A DNA stretch of 64,000 nucleotides from Phallus indusiatus (Eukaryota > Basidiomycota > Agaricomycetes > Phallales > Phallaceae): the NCBI GenBank assembly GCA_027605045.1, contig JAQFWX010000113.1, positions 1 to 64,000 of the forward strand, given 5' to 3'. Made by a program: the position numbers and the translations under genes. This document shows positions 46,753 to 60,200 of this stretch, piece by piece. The notes under the pieces are model-generated. The model was not told the DNA's origin. It worked only from the letters and a program-made list of their open reading frames with translations, and searched no databases. How positions within the stretch are numbered: the stretch's first letter is position 1; each line of letters starts with the position of its first letter.

Positions 46753-48308
46753 AGTTGTGATCACGTGAATTCGGCTCGCCCTTCAAAAGAAACTTTTCGT
46801 GGAAAATTGCACGTGATTTCATTGTTTTTTTTGTTCTTTCTCTTTCCTTTTCATGCGAACTAAAGAAAATTATTTATTTGGCTGGTTTCTAAAGATTTGA
46901 TTCCCATGTTACATCTTATACCTTCCAAATTCATATTGATTCACCCACGCCGCCCACCATTTCTGGGAGATGTCTTCCTCGGTTTACTTCGACGTCAAAT
47001 TTAGTAAATGGCAAATCCGAACGGGCCTAGATTTTCATCCTGGCACGGGTTTACGAATCGTAGCTTTGCGGACATTTTGGAGTCAGTATGTTGTCGTGGT
47101 CGCTGCGCTTTGATGGTCATACTTACGTACTTTGACGCAGCATACTTCACTTGATTTGAGCAGCCAGAACGCGTTGAAGTGTAATTATATTTATCTCAGA
47201 TTCTATGCAGAGTATTCAGGTATTTGAAAAGCCGGGAACGGAAACGTAATTATGCGAATACAGACCTATATTCAAACGCACAACATTCCAAATCAAATAC
47301 GGCTAAAGCTTCATCCCATAAATTAAGTTTGTCGCCATGTGGCACGCACCTATTATAAGCTGTGTGGGTAACAGAATTATGATTGATATCACCAATCTGA
47401 TTGATGTTAATAATGTCTGATAGATCAGGTAGAAAGGAAGGGCTATCTCACCTCGTCCACCTAACACCAACATCTATCACGATCTTTACATTTTGGCAGT
47501 AAAAAAGAAGTAAAAAGCTCATGGACTAAGGATTGCAAATAAACGAAGTTTGCAATTCGTCGCAGCCTAAGTTTCTGTTAAACTTACAGGCTATCAATCT
47601 ACTCATCACGAAAGGGGACGCGCGGACGTAATCAGCGCTCTTGACATCGTCTTTGGCTTATCCTTCCGAGAACAAATCTCATAAACCCGGCGCTCAGTCT
47701 GAAGTGCACCCGAGTAGCAACAACATCACTTAAACATAGATCGAGAGTTGGTCAGCTTTTATAGTTAAGGAAAGTGCCAGATATGATTAAACCCTAAATG
47801 CCTTCTCCGCATATGGAAACATATATTTAGATACGACGATCTTTCAATGGCCCGAACATCTTTTTGCAAATAGTTAGTGCTAATCTGCATCATCAGCGAG
47901 ATACTAGTTGTAGGACGATAAGGTTCACCTGTAGAGTATAGAGTTTTTTTTTCTTTTGACAGTTATGGCAATGTACTAATTTCACTGTAGTTCTAGCATT
48001 ACTTGAGCGGCTTGATGCCTCATTCGATCGGGATAAAATAATATTCAAAGCGATCTATGGCATTTGCGCTATTTTCGCCCCTTTGTTAGGTTTGGCACTT
48101 ATCGGATCTTTGACAAGAACATCTTGCGCAGGTCTGTGTATACCTGTTCACATCACATGGCAGTGAATAAGGTAATTGATTTAAAAAAGACTTTTCACAA
48201 GCAAACCAAAATCTTCCCCGTCACGTACTTTCTCTCTCTCCCATTCGTCGACAGTCCACCTTTGTTGTTTAATATATTCCACAAATTTCCCATCGACGCC
48301 GTCTTATA
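46753..48308. other. Intergenic, no gene recognised
   Basis: A mini-ORF at 46970-47101 (MSSSVYFDVKFSKWQ, 43 aa) has a consensus donor GTATGT at 47092 but no recognisable product. Otherwise AT-rich with no signal. Confidence 0.35.
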
Positions 48309-48617
48309 ATGTCCCCGAATCAAACCACAGAAAACGGTCGCGTGCAGGGGATTGTTGGGTCATGTCTTCCAGAGAACACTACATCTACGCATCCCCCACT
48401 CATGCCAAAGCTATCCTATGTCGCCCTTCCAGATGTGGAGACGGATGTAGGCCAAAATTCTTCTACTTCAGTGGGTGAGTTGATCAATAAATATATAGAG
48501 AAATTTGATGTATTTGGGGCTACAGGCGCGAGTACTACGTCACACTCACCGCGCAGCTTACCCACTCCTCCTTCCTCTCCCGCACAGGAGAAGAAGACTG
48601 GAACCTCGCAGCAGTGA
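48309..48617 (+). CDS. Small disordered protein of the LP-motif family, member 1
   Basis: Two exons, 48309-48474 and 48526-48617, encode 85 aa. The intron (48475-48525, GTGAGT..CTACAG, 51 nt) is a multiple of three and free of stops. Unspliced, the same frame gives 102 aa with a helix-like insert (ELINKYIEKFDVFGA). Exon 1 carries PPLMPKLSYVALPDVETD, the motif shared with the genes at 50631, 55394, 56888 and 62607. Exon 2 carries RSLPTPPSSPA, also in 62607. The phase-1 splice between the two motifs is at the same place in all spliced members. No signal peptide, membrane segment or CaaX end. The TP and SP steps could be phosphorylation sites. Function unknown. Confidence 0.6.
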   Translation: MSPNQTTENGRVQGIVGSCLPENTTSTHPPLMPKLSYVALPDVETDVGQNSSTSVGELINKYIEKFDVFGATGASTTSHSPRSLPTPPSSPAQEKKTGTSQQ

Positions 48618-50630
48618 CTACGCCGTACGTCCATGTCATTGGACCCGGGGACAGCAACCGCAATCTGTTCTATTATATCGTGATGATAAATTAGTGAGTT
48701 TTACTCATTCCCTATACGCTGAGATAGGTTGACTGGATTCTGCTAGTTACTTTTCATTATTTTTTTAGATCCCGCTGGCTTGATGAAGATTTATACCTAC
48801 CCAATATTTATTTGACATATCTACGTACCCCCTTGACCATGCTTTAAGTTGATTCGGCCCGGGCGTTGATAATTACAGGCTCGTGAGACTGAATACAATT
48901 TCAGTATGTTGTATTACAAAGACAAACGTGAACTTCATATACACTTTTGTATTGCACTGCTTTCCCAACCATAGTAATTTTATCCAAAAAGTCTTGACAC
49001 GAACATGATCCAGTCACCAGAGTGGCTGTTGCACGTTATCCACTGTGTTGATCAACACACAGCAGTCATTCCATAAGACCCGCTGTTGATCAAATGAAAG
49101 CATCTTGATTGGCTTTGAAAACTGATTGTTAGATGCATATGGGCTTTTACAAGATCTAGCTACATAGACGTATATGAAGTACTTAATAATGAATATGCAC
49201 GGTATCACAGGATCGACAGCGCCTCACGATTGATGATAAATTTCTCAAATTACAGTTGAAGTCGTTTTCAGCTCATATTAGTAACTTGATCATGATCCAG
49301 TATATAAAATGTATATAAATTGAGTAAATGTCATTTGTGCGCGACCCCTTTGTTTTTCATAGGATCTAGGATTTCTATCATTGAATGCATCTTTTTCATT
49401 GAGTTACTTACCAAGGTTATCTGATCATAATTCAGAGGACTACGGTGTGTTTGTCTTGTTATTGTTCAATTTCTCAAAACCATGTTTAAGATAACGACAT
49501 TGTCGCCACAACTGCGGGACAGGCCAAGAGACACAAACAGTAACAAATCTCAGGCTGAGTCTGAAAGTCTAAACGGAGCTTGCCAAGCTGCCGAGTTGGG
49601 ATGTTGGCGCCAATCCAACGCCAATCACACTTGTGCACTGTACACTTGCAATAACTTCCTCCAACTTTCCTTGATGATATATCCTCGGAGCGTTGCACGA
49701 CTCATCATCCATGTGGTTTTTCGTTAACCCTCTATGATCATCATTAGTTGGTTTTGACAAACGGACCGGGACGCCTCATGACTACCATTGCTACCGACGT
49801 TGTATGATCGTGCGGTCGGACAGCGAACTATTTTTTCGGCCTCGACCTTGAGATATACCGGAAGAAGAAGAAGATAACTCATGACATTATTCCGTTACGA
49901 ACCGTTGGTACATAATACGAAGATGAGCACCATCGTCGAAATAGCGCAGTTACATATGGTTCACCCAAACTGGTAAGTTTTGTCCCTGAAAATCACTCGC
50001 TGGATGATTTAGTGTTAATATGTTCATATAACCCATTGTGCATAGGCCAATCAGAGTCTCTATCCAGATTGATATCAAACGAATTAGGTACAAACCTTAT
50101 CCTGCCACCCATGCAAAAACAAGTAGCCAGACAGATAAAAATCAAACAATTTCCATTACCCTTTCACTCCTTTGTGTTCGCTTTGTACTTTCATTTTTTT
50201 GACCGCGCTGACAAGTAATCTTCAGCCTCGACGGACTGGCACCCCCAAGATATCACAGAGGCCAAATATTTTGACATACATGTATAGCCTCTCACTCAGA
50301 CCAGTCCTAAACTGATTTCATGACATAGCTGAAAGTCATGCTGCGCCGCCTACCGAGCAATCTTTCTCTTGAGGGACTTTTTTGTCCTAGCTATGTCATA
50401 TCTGGGTGATGATCCGTGCGTAAAAAGTCATTTTGGAGCTCTTCATGAAGGCTTATGACATATATGGACAGCCCCGAATAGATCTATTTCTGCGAATTAG
50501 CCTCCTTAACCTGTATCGCCTGGGGCTATATACGTATCTCCAACTTTTTTTTCATCCCACCTTATAAACCCGACTAACCTGGAGAATACCTCGAAACCTT
50601 TTCATCTGCAAGAACGTCAAGTCTGTTCAT
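48618..50630. other. Intergenic, nothing recognised
   Basis: Contains (GAAGAA)n at 49861-49875 and the TATA box (50563-50568) of the next small gene. ORFs are short and on both strands. Confidence 0.35.
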
Positions 50631-50879
50631 ATGTCCACATCAGACTCATCCTCTACATACCCCGAACAACCTCCCCCCGCTCCTAAACTGCCTTGCATAC
50701 CTCTTCCGGCTGTTGAAATAGACAATCCTCGATTTTCACTCCAAGTTGAGCAGGATATAATAATATCTGGGAATGCTCTCGGTTTAACTATCCATCCGAC
50801 ACCGCAATCCTCTACTACCAAACACAACGCAACCTCTCAAATAGAATGCTCTGACGCTGTCTTAGACTTTAAGAGATAG
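50631..50879 (+). CDS. Small protein of the LP-motif family, divergent member 2
   Basis: A single exon of 82 aa. The N-terminal half holds PPPAPKLPCIPLPAVEID, nearly identical to PPPTPTLPCIPLPNVGD in the gene at 56888. The second half (FSLQVEQDIIISG, then IHPTPQSSTT) has only a faint parallel to the TPPSSP motif, and no phase-1 intron is seen. This could be an independent 3' end after loss of exon 2. TATA box at 50563-50568, 63 nt before the start. No targeting signal. Confidence 0.5.
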   Translation: MSTSDSSSTYPEQPPPAPKLPCIPLPAVEIDNPRFSLQVEQDIIISGNALGLTIHPTPQSSTTKHNATSQIECSDAVLDFKR

Positions 50880-52683
50880 CGCTTTTAGGATATCGATTGA
50901 TAGAGAAGTAATGTTTTCCGTTTAACCAATCTCGGTTACTCAGACTAGCTGAACCCCGTTTAGAAGATTAGGAAACTAAAGATCAAGCAAGATCACTCGT
51001 TATTTGTTATACTTCACTCATTATATTGGGTTGCTCGTGTTCCATTTCCTCTTCCGGTCCTAACAAATGGGAAATTCTCGTAGGCCAAACATTAACTACA
51101 GCTCGTTGCGGAAAGTGTTATCCGTCGAAAAGTTTGAGGTTTGTTGTACGAGGATAAATGTGTATTTATTTTTGTAATTTGTAAACGTACTCCATCACTT
51201 TGCGTAAGATCATTTGGTCGTTCGGATTGCATTTGGTACATTCCTAACTTACAAAAAGCCCAGTGAGTTCAATCCACCACTGACAAATCCCGTGAATGAT
51301 ATCTCACCGATGATACCCACATTTTTATACCTTTCAAAGAAATGATAGGACGAAGCGTTTCACATCGGAATATCATACCATGCGGTTGTTAAGGAAAATG
51401 ATTGCTTCAAGTATATCTTTCGTTTGGAAAAGAAAAGCCGAGACCTTTTTGCCGACTGGGACCTGCTTAGATTGAATCGTTCATGTCCATGGGATCACAT
51501 TTACACGCCACGACGATGTGGCATCGTTCTTTCTGGTGATACTGCCCATACTGCCTGTGTTTGTCGGCGTACGTTTCTAGTGTAGGGGAGATGCGAATTG
51601 AACATCTACCTAGAAATCGGCCTCCCATGTGACCAACTGTTTTAAAAATATGTAGTTTTGACCATTTTCAGTGCGGTTGCTTCTCCAGATCTCAGCTGCA
51701 AATTTGAATTGCTTTTCATTGTCGATGAATCATTATTATCGATGGCGGATGGCGGATATCAATTATTTATCATCGGTATTTTCGCATTCGTTTGTCACGC
51801 CACTACTCTCAAGCTAAATAAGAAGCTCATTGCCACCGCCCAGAGGGCAAAAAAATGACGAAACAGTTTTCGCACGAAAATTGATTTTCTCAAAAACAAA
51901 AAAAAAATTGGAACAAAGGAAAGGAAGGGGAAGCGTTATCGCCATGACGCCCTCAGTGCGCCGATAACTCACCATTCGTATTTATGTATCTGTCATTTCA
52001 TTTCGTGTGGACTAACACCGGCTTTACAGTGGTCAGTTTCAATACATGACACCCCAAATTTTATGATTTTATTGATTTTATTGGTTGACCGTAGCGCTAA
52101 CTATTTTTCGGTTCTCACATACCGACATCAGCATTGCTTTGAACAAAGAATGAGGAGATTCCGAAATGTATCGTTTAGGTGCGACAGAATCTGTTCTCTT
52201 CCCCAGAGAAGCAGAGTCGAGGACCGTTGTTCAATCCAGTCGGAACGAGTTTATATTTAGACTTGGTGGTTAAAACGTTAACCGATTGAACCATCGGAAT
52301 TTCCCTTGGAAGAGAAGATGGGAATACCAGGGAATACCAGGCATTTAGGGGCTTGGAGAACAGGTGGTTTTAGCAAGATTAAAGAACTTGATTACAGACC
52401 CAGTCATAAAAAAACTTTTAGCCTCTTTTTCGTCAGCTTTGTGGCGCGGCGGCTTCGAAAGAAGCGCTTTACATGATATTCATACGGTATATTTAAGTCT
52501 GGGTTATGTCCACAAAAATAGAAGTAAAAAAAATGCCAGATTAGATTCAATCACTTGCAAAATGAAAGATGCACGTAAAGCTTTCACCTATTGGTTCTCC
52601 CGGCCTATTGGTTCTTTCAGCCGGCCTTTTCAATCTTGGCTGTCCAAATGTTTTCCTTATTGGAGTCAGAATCGATGAAGTTT

Positions 52684-53015
52684 CTACATAGACAATTCAG
52701 CGTATTTAAATAGCTGGGGAATATCGATGACACCTCGTAACTATAATTTCATAGCCAAAAACCTTCGACTTCCTTTCTTGTCTCCCAATTGGTAACCTAA
52801 ATGAATTCTCTTGTTGTGAATACACGTGCTTATTGTGTACATAGACAAATGCAGTGTATTTATAATAGCTGTGTAATATCGATAACGTCCAGTAACTGCA
52901 ATTTCATGAATCATAGCCAAAACTTCCTTACTGTTAGGTCATTGCCTCGACTTTTTTCTTGTCTCCAAATTGGTTAATTGAAACTTCTTTGTTGTGTTGA
53001 ATACACGTGCTTCTA
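52684..53015. repeat. Imperfect tandem duplication, unit about 155-180 nt
   Basis: Two units abut: about 52684-52837 and 52838-53015. Shared in order: ACATAGACAA, GTATTTA..ATAGCTG, AATATCGAT, GTAACT..AATTTCAT, TCATAGCCAAAA, CTTGTCTCC and TTGTTGTG..GAATACACGTGCTT. The second unit has about 20 nt extra (TTACTGTTAGGTCATTGCC). No coding signal or terminal inverted repeat. Confidence 0.75.
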
Positions 53016-55298
53016 ATTATTCAGAATGGAATTAAACTTGTCGGCGGTTATATTCAGAATGTTTGTTGAATTTCAGGACCGACCAAAAGCCATGAAACAA
53101 CGAAGTCCGACTCTCATTTTTCCATAACATCCGGTAAGTATCGTTTGGCTTCCGATGAACTTGCTTGTCCCTATACAATAATAAGCCTTTTTCCTGATCA
53201 GAGAACCAATTAATTCTGAAATAATAACTCGAGTGTCATTCCCGAACTTGAAGTTGGTCGGAACAAACAAAGCCAATTGATGGCCCAAAAAAAGAATCAC
53301 CCTTGCTTCGGGTTTAAAGAAACGAGTGGATTGGTAATTGAGTCTCTTTAGCCTAAGAATTACTATTATAGCCGCTTTAGCATCTACTTAATAATAGTAC
53401 TTATATAAGTTCTCCAAGGATAATATGCATAAGGCATAAGCTAATCGGCTTGTTCTCATTATTTATAACTTTAATAAAGTGAAAGACCTAATTATTTCAT
53501 TGGAGTATGCTGGATTAACTATGAGCATCATCTTATCAGTAGATGGTTTGATGCGAGAAGCAACGGGAAATACAAATAAGAGAGTGCTACCGTCACTTGC
53601 TCACTGCTACAGTGATCTATTCATTGCGTTCGCTTTTGCATTAATCAGTTTTTCTTAGTATTGGCCCTCCACGTCGTCGACTTATCAGTTAATTTGTATG
53701 AACTTGATAAATGGATTGGGAGCTGTGGGAAAAAAATCGCATGTGACCAAGAAGAAAAAAGATAAATTGCCTACGTCAGTGCCAAATTGCTTTATTCTGT
53801 CAACTTTACTCCAATAATCGGAGCGGAAGGCAAACGCATATACACATTCGATAATTGCACGTCTGTCGAATGATAGATTAATCAGGTAAGTCGTTTGAGG
53901 CCAGGCCGCCTGTACTTCATAATTCCTAAAAGTGAAAGTTCTGTATTTAAGACTCCGAATCTCCGATGCGGGGTTCTAAACTGCCGAGACGGCTGTGCAT
54001 CTTCATGTGCTCCTACTGTGGCCATTGAACCTGAATATGTATATGTATGGCAAATGTCATTTTTAATCGCTTTCAACCGCATTCGATCTTATTTGATAAC
54101 GCATATCTGGATGTAGATGGATTCTGCATGGGGTTTAATTAAACGCAAGGCAAACGACGCGATAAAACCCAAAACTGAGCTACGACTAGCTCGGCTTCTG
54201 ACGCACCTATTCGCGGAAAAGAAGACGTCTAATTAGGTATTGTATTCTGGCTTATACTTATAGAACTTTCTCAGCTCGGAGGCAACGGATTCAGCATCGA
54301 GGGGTGTGATAGCTCAGTTCGTATTTCGTTCGGATGTCCGGCGATCTTTCGATAATGTTTTGTTTCCCAGCAACCTGCTATTTCACTTCATTGAAGACCT
54401 CGAGAAAAGGCCAGAAGAGCACGTTTACTTAATTGTAATGGCAACGAACGCTGTGTGCGCCGAACCCCGTGTCGTAAGCGATGCCCTTTGAGCCGTTTTT
54501 TTTTTCGTGTGCGTATGAGCGGCGGAATGACCCACTTATGGTACATCCTCCTGAGCTGTCAAAAATGTGAACGAACTGGGTGATTACGCCACATGCAGAC
54601 ATATTGGACCCGCCCAAACGGCTCACGCGGTGTCAACCTAGAATATTTCCTTTTCCAGTTTCGGTATTGCTCAGTGGTCGGCTCGTAATGCACCGAGTCC
54701 TTCTTGCGGAAGAGAAGAAGAGCTAAGTGTATCGAGTGTTTTTTTGAGTATGTGACATTCCTTCCTTCCTGTTACATTGTACCACCGGGGCGACTCAAGT
54801 CCGGAGCAGGCCTTCTCTCCCTTCAATTATGTGGTCTCTTGGAGAATCGTTTTAAGGCTCTGAGATTTTCAAAGGCGATTCCGGTGCATAAGGAATCAGA
54901 TGGCGGTGTACGTATAGACACCATTAGCTCCCTGGATTTAATTATCTGGAAAGATAGCCTCTCTTACCGGCCCATTTACCAGCGTTATAAAACGATACAC
55001 CCCTATGGAACGCCTCGCTAACGTGAATAAATTCTAAAATAATTAATAAATCTGTGAACCGGAGTTATGCCAATTTGCTAGTATTATTTGGATGCACGAC
55101 AGCTTCGGATTGATTGCGAGTGGTTGCCCTCGCGAGTCTATACCAGCCGTTTAATATTGATTATTTGAACCTCAAATAAAAAAAAAACCTAATTATTTTA
55201 ATTACATAATATTTATTTTTTAATAAAAAAAACCATTTTTCTTTATTTTTATGCGATTCTTCATTGCGCTGAAAAATAAAATTCGTTCTCCAAAGGTA

Positions 55299-55304
55299 TA
55301 TAAA
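55299..55304 (+). promoter_or_regulatory. TATA box of LP-motif gene 3
   Basis: GGTATATAAAGG lies 95 nt before the ATG at 55394. It is followed by a GAATCAG triplet repeat and a C/T-rich stretch (CCCCCCTTCCTCCTCC). Confidence 0.65.
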
Positions 55305-55393
55305 GGAATCAGGAATCAGGAATCAGGTTAATCAACCCGTCATCGTCCTACCCCCCTTCCTCCTCCATCCTCAACCCAACATATACTCAAACG

Positions 55394-55726
55394 ATGTCTA
55401 TTCCTCGAGCCACTTCATACTATTCCTCATCTGCAAACCCACAGCCGCCTAAGGCACCATATATAAAGACCATTTCTCTTCCTTTTTCTGACGAAAACGA
55501 CACACTGTTTCTTTCTTACGCCGCCGCTGGATCCGGCCACTCTGGAAACCCTCGTTAGTTTGTTAATTCGATGTCGTTTTTCCACTAAATTTGTATCGTA
55601 GAACGGCTGCCTACGCCACCTCTATCGTTGCCTTCTCAAAGTACAAGAAACTGGGGCAATAATCAAGGGGTGTCGTCGAGGTCGACATCCGCTTTCTCGT
55701 ATCACTACCCTTCATCGAGACGATGA
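55394..55726 (+). CDS. Small disordered protein of the LP-motif family, member 3
   Basis: Two exons, 55394-55553 and 55602-55726 (intron 55554-55601, GTTAGT..GTAG, 48 nt, phase 1), encode 94 aa. Exon 1 has PQPPKAPYIKTISLPFSDEND. Exon 2 begins Q-R-LPTPPLSLP and ends AFSYHYPSSRR. The donor context C/GTTAGT and acceptor context TAG/AA are shared with 62607 (C/GTTCGT and TAG/AA), and both proteins end in Y-x-SSRR or Y-Y-T-SSRR. It is Ser/Pro-rich without secretion signal. Neither exon alone gives a long ORF, so the gene is easily missed. Confidence 0.6.
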
Positions 55727-56887
55727 GTCAGTGATGACCACATGAACATGGACTCTTTTAACGTTCTTATCCCCCAATTCAGTTTCGTTCATCGATACAT
55801 ATAGTAGTGCCCTTGGGCTGTGCCAACATTATTCACCCGCTCTGGAATTTCTCTTTTCTTCACGATAATGCAGGACATTGGACATAGGCCGGATTCGATA
55901 CCGTGTTTCGCTGCATGGCCTCATGCTACATAATTACTTTTCTTTAATGTCTTAAGAAATCCATTTTGGCTTTGAACACTTGATACTTCTCGTATTTGGT
56001 TTGATTTGGATTTGGGCTTTTGCTCTTGTTCTGGCTTTCGTTGTTTGCGCGTCTCACTATTACCCTTTTTTCAATCTTCTTATTCCTCTCTTGCATATGT
56101 CATATCATCTATATCTGCACTTCTATACACCATTTCATCTCTCTGTTCGCGCTTGATATTCAATGTAATTCACACTGTGACAGTGTACTAACTACTTTCA
56201 TAATAATAACTTGAGTTTTTTTTAAAAAAAAAACTGTGACTCAACCTGCTTCTTAATAAAAAATATATATAATAATGTGTTCAACTCCCGCGAATTATGC
56301 GTTCTTTTTTGTTCTCCCTGGCGCCAGATGGTAGGGAGTAGCCGCTGCCACCTACCCTAGCTCAAGACAAACATTGGCGCCCACAGCTGCTTGCCAACAA
56401 ACTCCCATCACCTCGATTCCCGATTGCCTTTGCTCTTTCCGTTCTGTAACTATGCCCCCTAATCTACCAACGATTTTTTTGTTTTAATAGTTATTTTTTA
56501 GGTTTTGAAAGATCATGATCAACATCCGAGTTGTGCCGATCCTTTAAATCTCGATCAGCTGAACTTATTTTCTGGAAAGCCATAATAACGGTCCTTGACC
56601 CAGAACGGATCTTTATGTTGCAGACAGGCTAAAGAAGAGTTTGAAGACCGGTAACCAATAGGAAAACTCAGCATCCTATCGAAATTACATAATTTTCGGT
56701 GACTTCTTCGAGCTCTATGGGCTGTAAGTATATAAAGCAGGACCTGTATTTTGCTGCTTAAGCTGACTCTTTCTCGTCAACCACCACCGTCGAACCTATT
56801 CATTGAACATCACCATTCAACCATCGCCCCTCTCCGATCATCACCTCATATTCCAAAAACACCTACCTCACACACAAAATAAACTAT
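55727..56887. other. Spacer between two family members
   Basis: T-rich 3' flank (55980-56220), then an AT-rich patch, then the promoter of the next gene with TATAAA at 56731-56736. The overlapping ORFs at 56006-56214 are T-rich and not supported. Confidence 0.45.
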
Positions 56888-57234
56888 ATGTCCCAATCAC
56901 GGGTACCAACAATGCATAATCCGTCGGCGGTTGAGTCACTTTATGTTCACGCTCTCACACCGTCATTACACCCGCCACCGACACCAACGTTACCATGTAT
57001 CCCCCTTCCAAATGTTGGTGACCCACCCTTTCCTTGGCAGACCCCTGCGCTTACTAGTAGAGGCGAGCATAATAACTAGCAAGGCTTCAAAAAAGGTTGA
57101 GCTAATTATGATAATAAATATTAGACATACATGCTCGTCGTCCGCAGACTCCCCCGCCATCTCCTATGCGCAGCACCCGACACTACAGAGACAGTAGCAG
57201 ACACCCGCCCCAAACAAAGCCTAAGGCCAAGTAA
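56888..57234 (+). CDS. Small protein of the LP-motif family, member 4
   Basis: Two exons, 56888-57056 and 57125-57234 (intron 57057-57124, GTAGAG..TTAG, phase 1), encode 92 aa. Exon 1 has PPPTPTLPCIPLPNVGDPP. Exon 2 has RRPQTPPPSPMRS, the second family motif, and ends basic (KPKAK). A different acceptor (57154) would shift the frame and lose the motif, so I prefer 57124. TATA box at 56731-56736. No signal peptide and no CaaX box. Confidence 0.55.
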
Positions 57235-60200
57235 CGCACAATGCTCACCGTCATTGGCACTTTCGAGCGAGAGGGAGACGGGTCAAACAGTCAACAGTGT
57301 GTTCAATATTCATTCTAAAGTCATCGCCGCATAGCCACACCATCCTTCTCATCGTCCAGCTCAACACACACAGCGCTCCCCCGACGGCCGTTTAGACCAC
57401 CAAACAACCTGTTTTTCATTTTTCACTTTTCTTCCTACCGTTTCGTAAAGTTTCGATGCCTCGTGAAAATATTAATTAACAATGACGAGCTGAAGTTGTC
57501 TCCGCCTCGTTTCTTCGACATCGTGCTCGTCGTTGAACGCGTTCTTGAATTGCGCGGTGTCATGCTACGTTGGGAATTCTCCTAATCTAATCTAATCTTA
57601 TCTTTCAGTCCGTTTTTTCGGGAGAGCTTACCTAATCCACTGCCTTAGTCATGTTTTTCTTTTCTCATGCGTACCACCCATGAATCCATGATTCATTCCA
57701 TAGTGTGCCACCATCATTTCCTCGTTTCATGTACATCATTTGAAAAGAACATGGTTTCGTAGAAACACTAGGCATCGTCCCTCTGAGTCACCGACTAACC
57801 AATTAACCGAATCGTTGAACTTGTGCATGTTTCTAATCCTATATTTGAAAAGGCCTTGCTTTTGATGCGCTGATGCCAAGATGGTTCTTATACCTTTTAC
57901 AAAATACAATGCAGCTGTTGATGTTTTGCTTTTTTCGTAGCAGATCGATATCTGGCACCGGATCCTCCTCCCGAGCCCTCAGTGTTCCCGCGCGCTGGTT
58001 CCTAGTTTCCGACGCCTTTCGCTGATCAAAAGTTTACACAGAGAGTCCGCCAATTTCCCGTCCATTTCATGCCCTTTGAAACAATCAAGATTAGACGTGG
58101 CACATGAGGTTACGAACGTTTATCCGGGGTAAAGCGGCGCAGCCACTTATAAGTCTTTATCTTTCCGTTAGGCGGAAAGCCATTCTGAGTGTGATTTGCC
58201 GGATCATCCGTTTGTTGCTCTTGTGCTTGGACGGATTCAATTTGCGCCAATGGCAAAGTGTCTAATATCCATCGCTCAATCCAGAAGATGATTCGTGTTT
58301 TTTATGACAATGCGTAAGGGAGTATTACATGGTGGCGGAAGAACACTTTATTAACCCCTATTTTTTCAGAAAAAAGTGAGTAAACATTGATTTAGTGAGG
58401 AGATTCTCCAGCTCTAGGCCAGTATCTTCCGAATTCCGATTCCCAGGCACGCACGGTGCATTGCATTGTTATTCTACTTCTTGTTAAAATGCTTATAATT
58501 ACATAGAACCCAGTGAGATTTTTTACTAAGTAAATAACTGTCAGAAGTTGAAAGAGAATCCTCTCTATTGGCCAGTGCTGACGCTCAGCTCACAAGCGAT
58601 GTCAATTCCATCTCGGGTCCCTTATTTAAAGTTCATTCCTCCGATGGGAAGATGATAAACTGGATTACTGCGGAACTGAATAGAAAAAAACGACGAAGAA
58701 ACTGCATCGATTATCCAAAATGAGTTAGTTCCCTTCCTTTTGGTCCGCCCGCTTATGCTTGTTCCGGAAATAACTCTCTTGTTATTATCCCGCTCCGGAT
58801 GTCATTCTTTGTATACTCGTGGGTGTTCATTCGAATTGTAGGTGAGCGCCCCCAACCTCGGAGTATTGCAATGTCGCAAGGAATCGGGTTGCCATGAAAC
58901 GAGGTTCTCAAAACCAAAACACTTGTAAAACACTTAACAAGAATTTGATTCCTTCTCTTTTGTTGTTGTCTCCTTCATACTCACCGAATTAGTTTAACCC
59001 ATCTTGAAGAACTGGTGCGCGCTTTAATATATCCTTTCTCGTCATCGGCTCCTTATACTCGTTTCAGCAGTTCATCTATACGAATTTTTGTTTTATATTA
59101 TGATTGTTTTCATCGGGCTCTCACGAACTTTGGGTTCAGGTTCAACAGGGTGCATCTCGGAAAACCAAGCTCCGTTCCGTCGGTTAATCGACCACGTTAA
59201 ATATAACGCAGAAGGAAGGAAAAAAACAACGTTATAACACACTAATGTATTTCGAGTAGGAGATTCGAAAAGCTATTTCAGAACGTTTGATGGGATACCC
59301 AGACATTCAGGGGTCAGTAGCTGGGAACGGGAACTTTTCACACATGGTGGATTCGCCCGACAATAGATCCGTTCAATAGTGATAGCGGAGCTCATTCACG
59401 AGAAAGAAGTGTGGTGATATTTTAGAAGTGAACAAGAAATGACGGCGCTTACTAGTAGTAGCATCAACTTGGAATTTGACAGGAGCTTACGCCACTTCAG
59501 GCTGCCCTGGACTAGTGTTGGTGCCAGCGGTACAGGTTGAAACAACCTCTTTATCGTAGTTCTAAAACCACCGATCGCAGTTTGTTAAGTGCCTGCAAGA
59601 AGAAAGGAAGCAAATAACAAGTTATTGCAGTTGCTGAGAAGTATATTTTGAAATCACAAGTACTAGTACAGGCACGCATGTAGTAAAGCTTAACGAGAAT
59701 CCGCACTTCTCTTTTCGCGGCGCGATTGATTCAATACAATGCCATAACGTTGGACAACCGAAAAGATCCCAAAAACCTTCATACGTCATTCGTAATGTGA
59801 AATCGTGGCAAGGACATAGGCTTGTGGACTTGTTCCTGGCGTCCGAATGCTTCTTTAGTCTAATTTATATATAAGCTGGGTTCATTCAATATTCAACTTC
59901 GAAAGAACCTGTTTGAAAAAAGTGATCTTTCTATAAACGGTTCTAATAAAAAAATTCAAAAGGTATTAGTCTGGTTAAATAACCAATTTCAAATTTTCAA
60001 TTTGGAAGATTGCTTGTTCAACTGTTGGCCTTTTCTACAGGCTTTCAATTTTCCGAATTACATTGGCAGTGTCAAGTTTCGTTTCGTCAAACGGGCCGGC
60101 ACAATCCCCCGGATCACATTTTATTTTGGTCTCGAGGATTAGTCTGAGGAGTCTCAGAGGTCTACCTATTCAGCGGCTTTTGTATATTTAGAGAGTCTGA

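Larger units (their letters stand above)
50880..55393. other. Gene-poor 4.5 kb, no gene recognised
   Basis: Holds the tandem duplication described separately (52684-53015) and short repeats at 52319-52341 (GGGAATACCA twice) and 55307-55328 (GAATCAG three times). AT-rich runs stand at 55175-55240. The ORF at 51658-51858 contains a hydrophobic stretch but no other support. A TATAAA at 55299 belongs to the next gene. Confidence 0.4.

Noticed and set aside
46970..47101. 43-codon mini-gene with a consensus donor after it
   Set aside because: The spliced product would be only about 44 residues with no recognisable feature.
54300..54380. GATAGCTCAGTTCG string resembling a tRNA A box
   Set aside because: No matching B box or acceptor-stem pairing at the proper distance.
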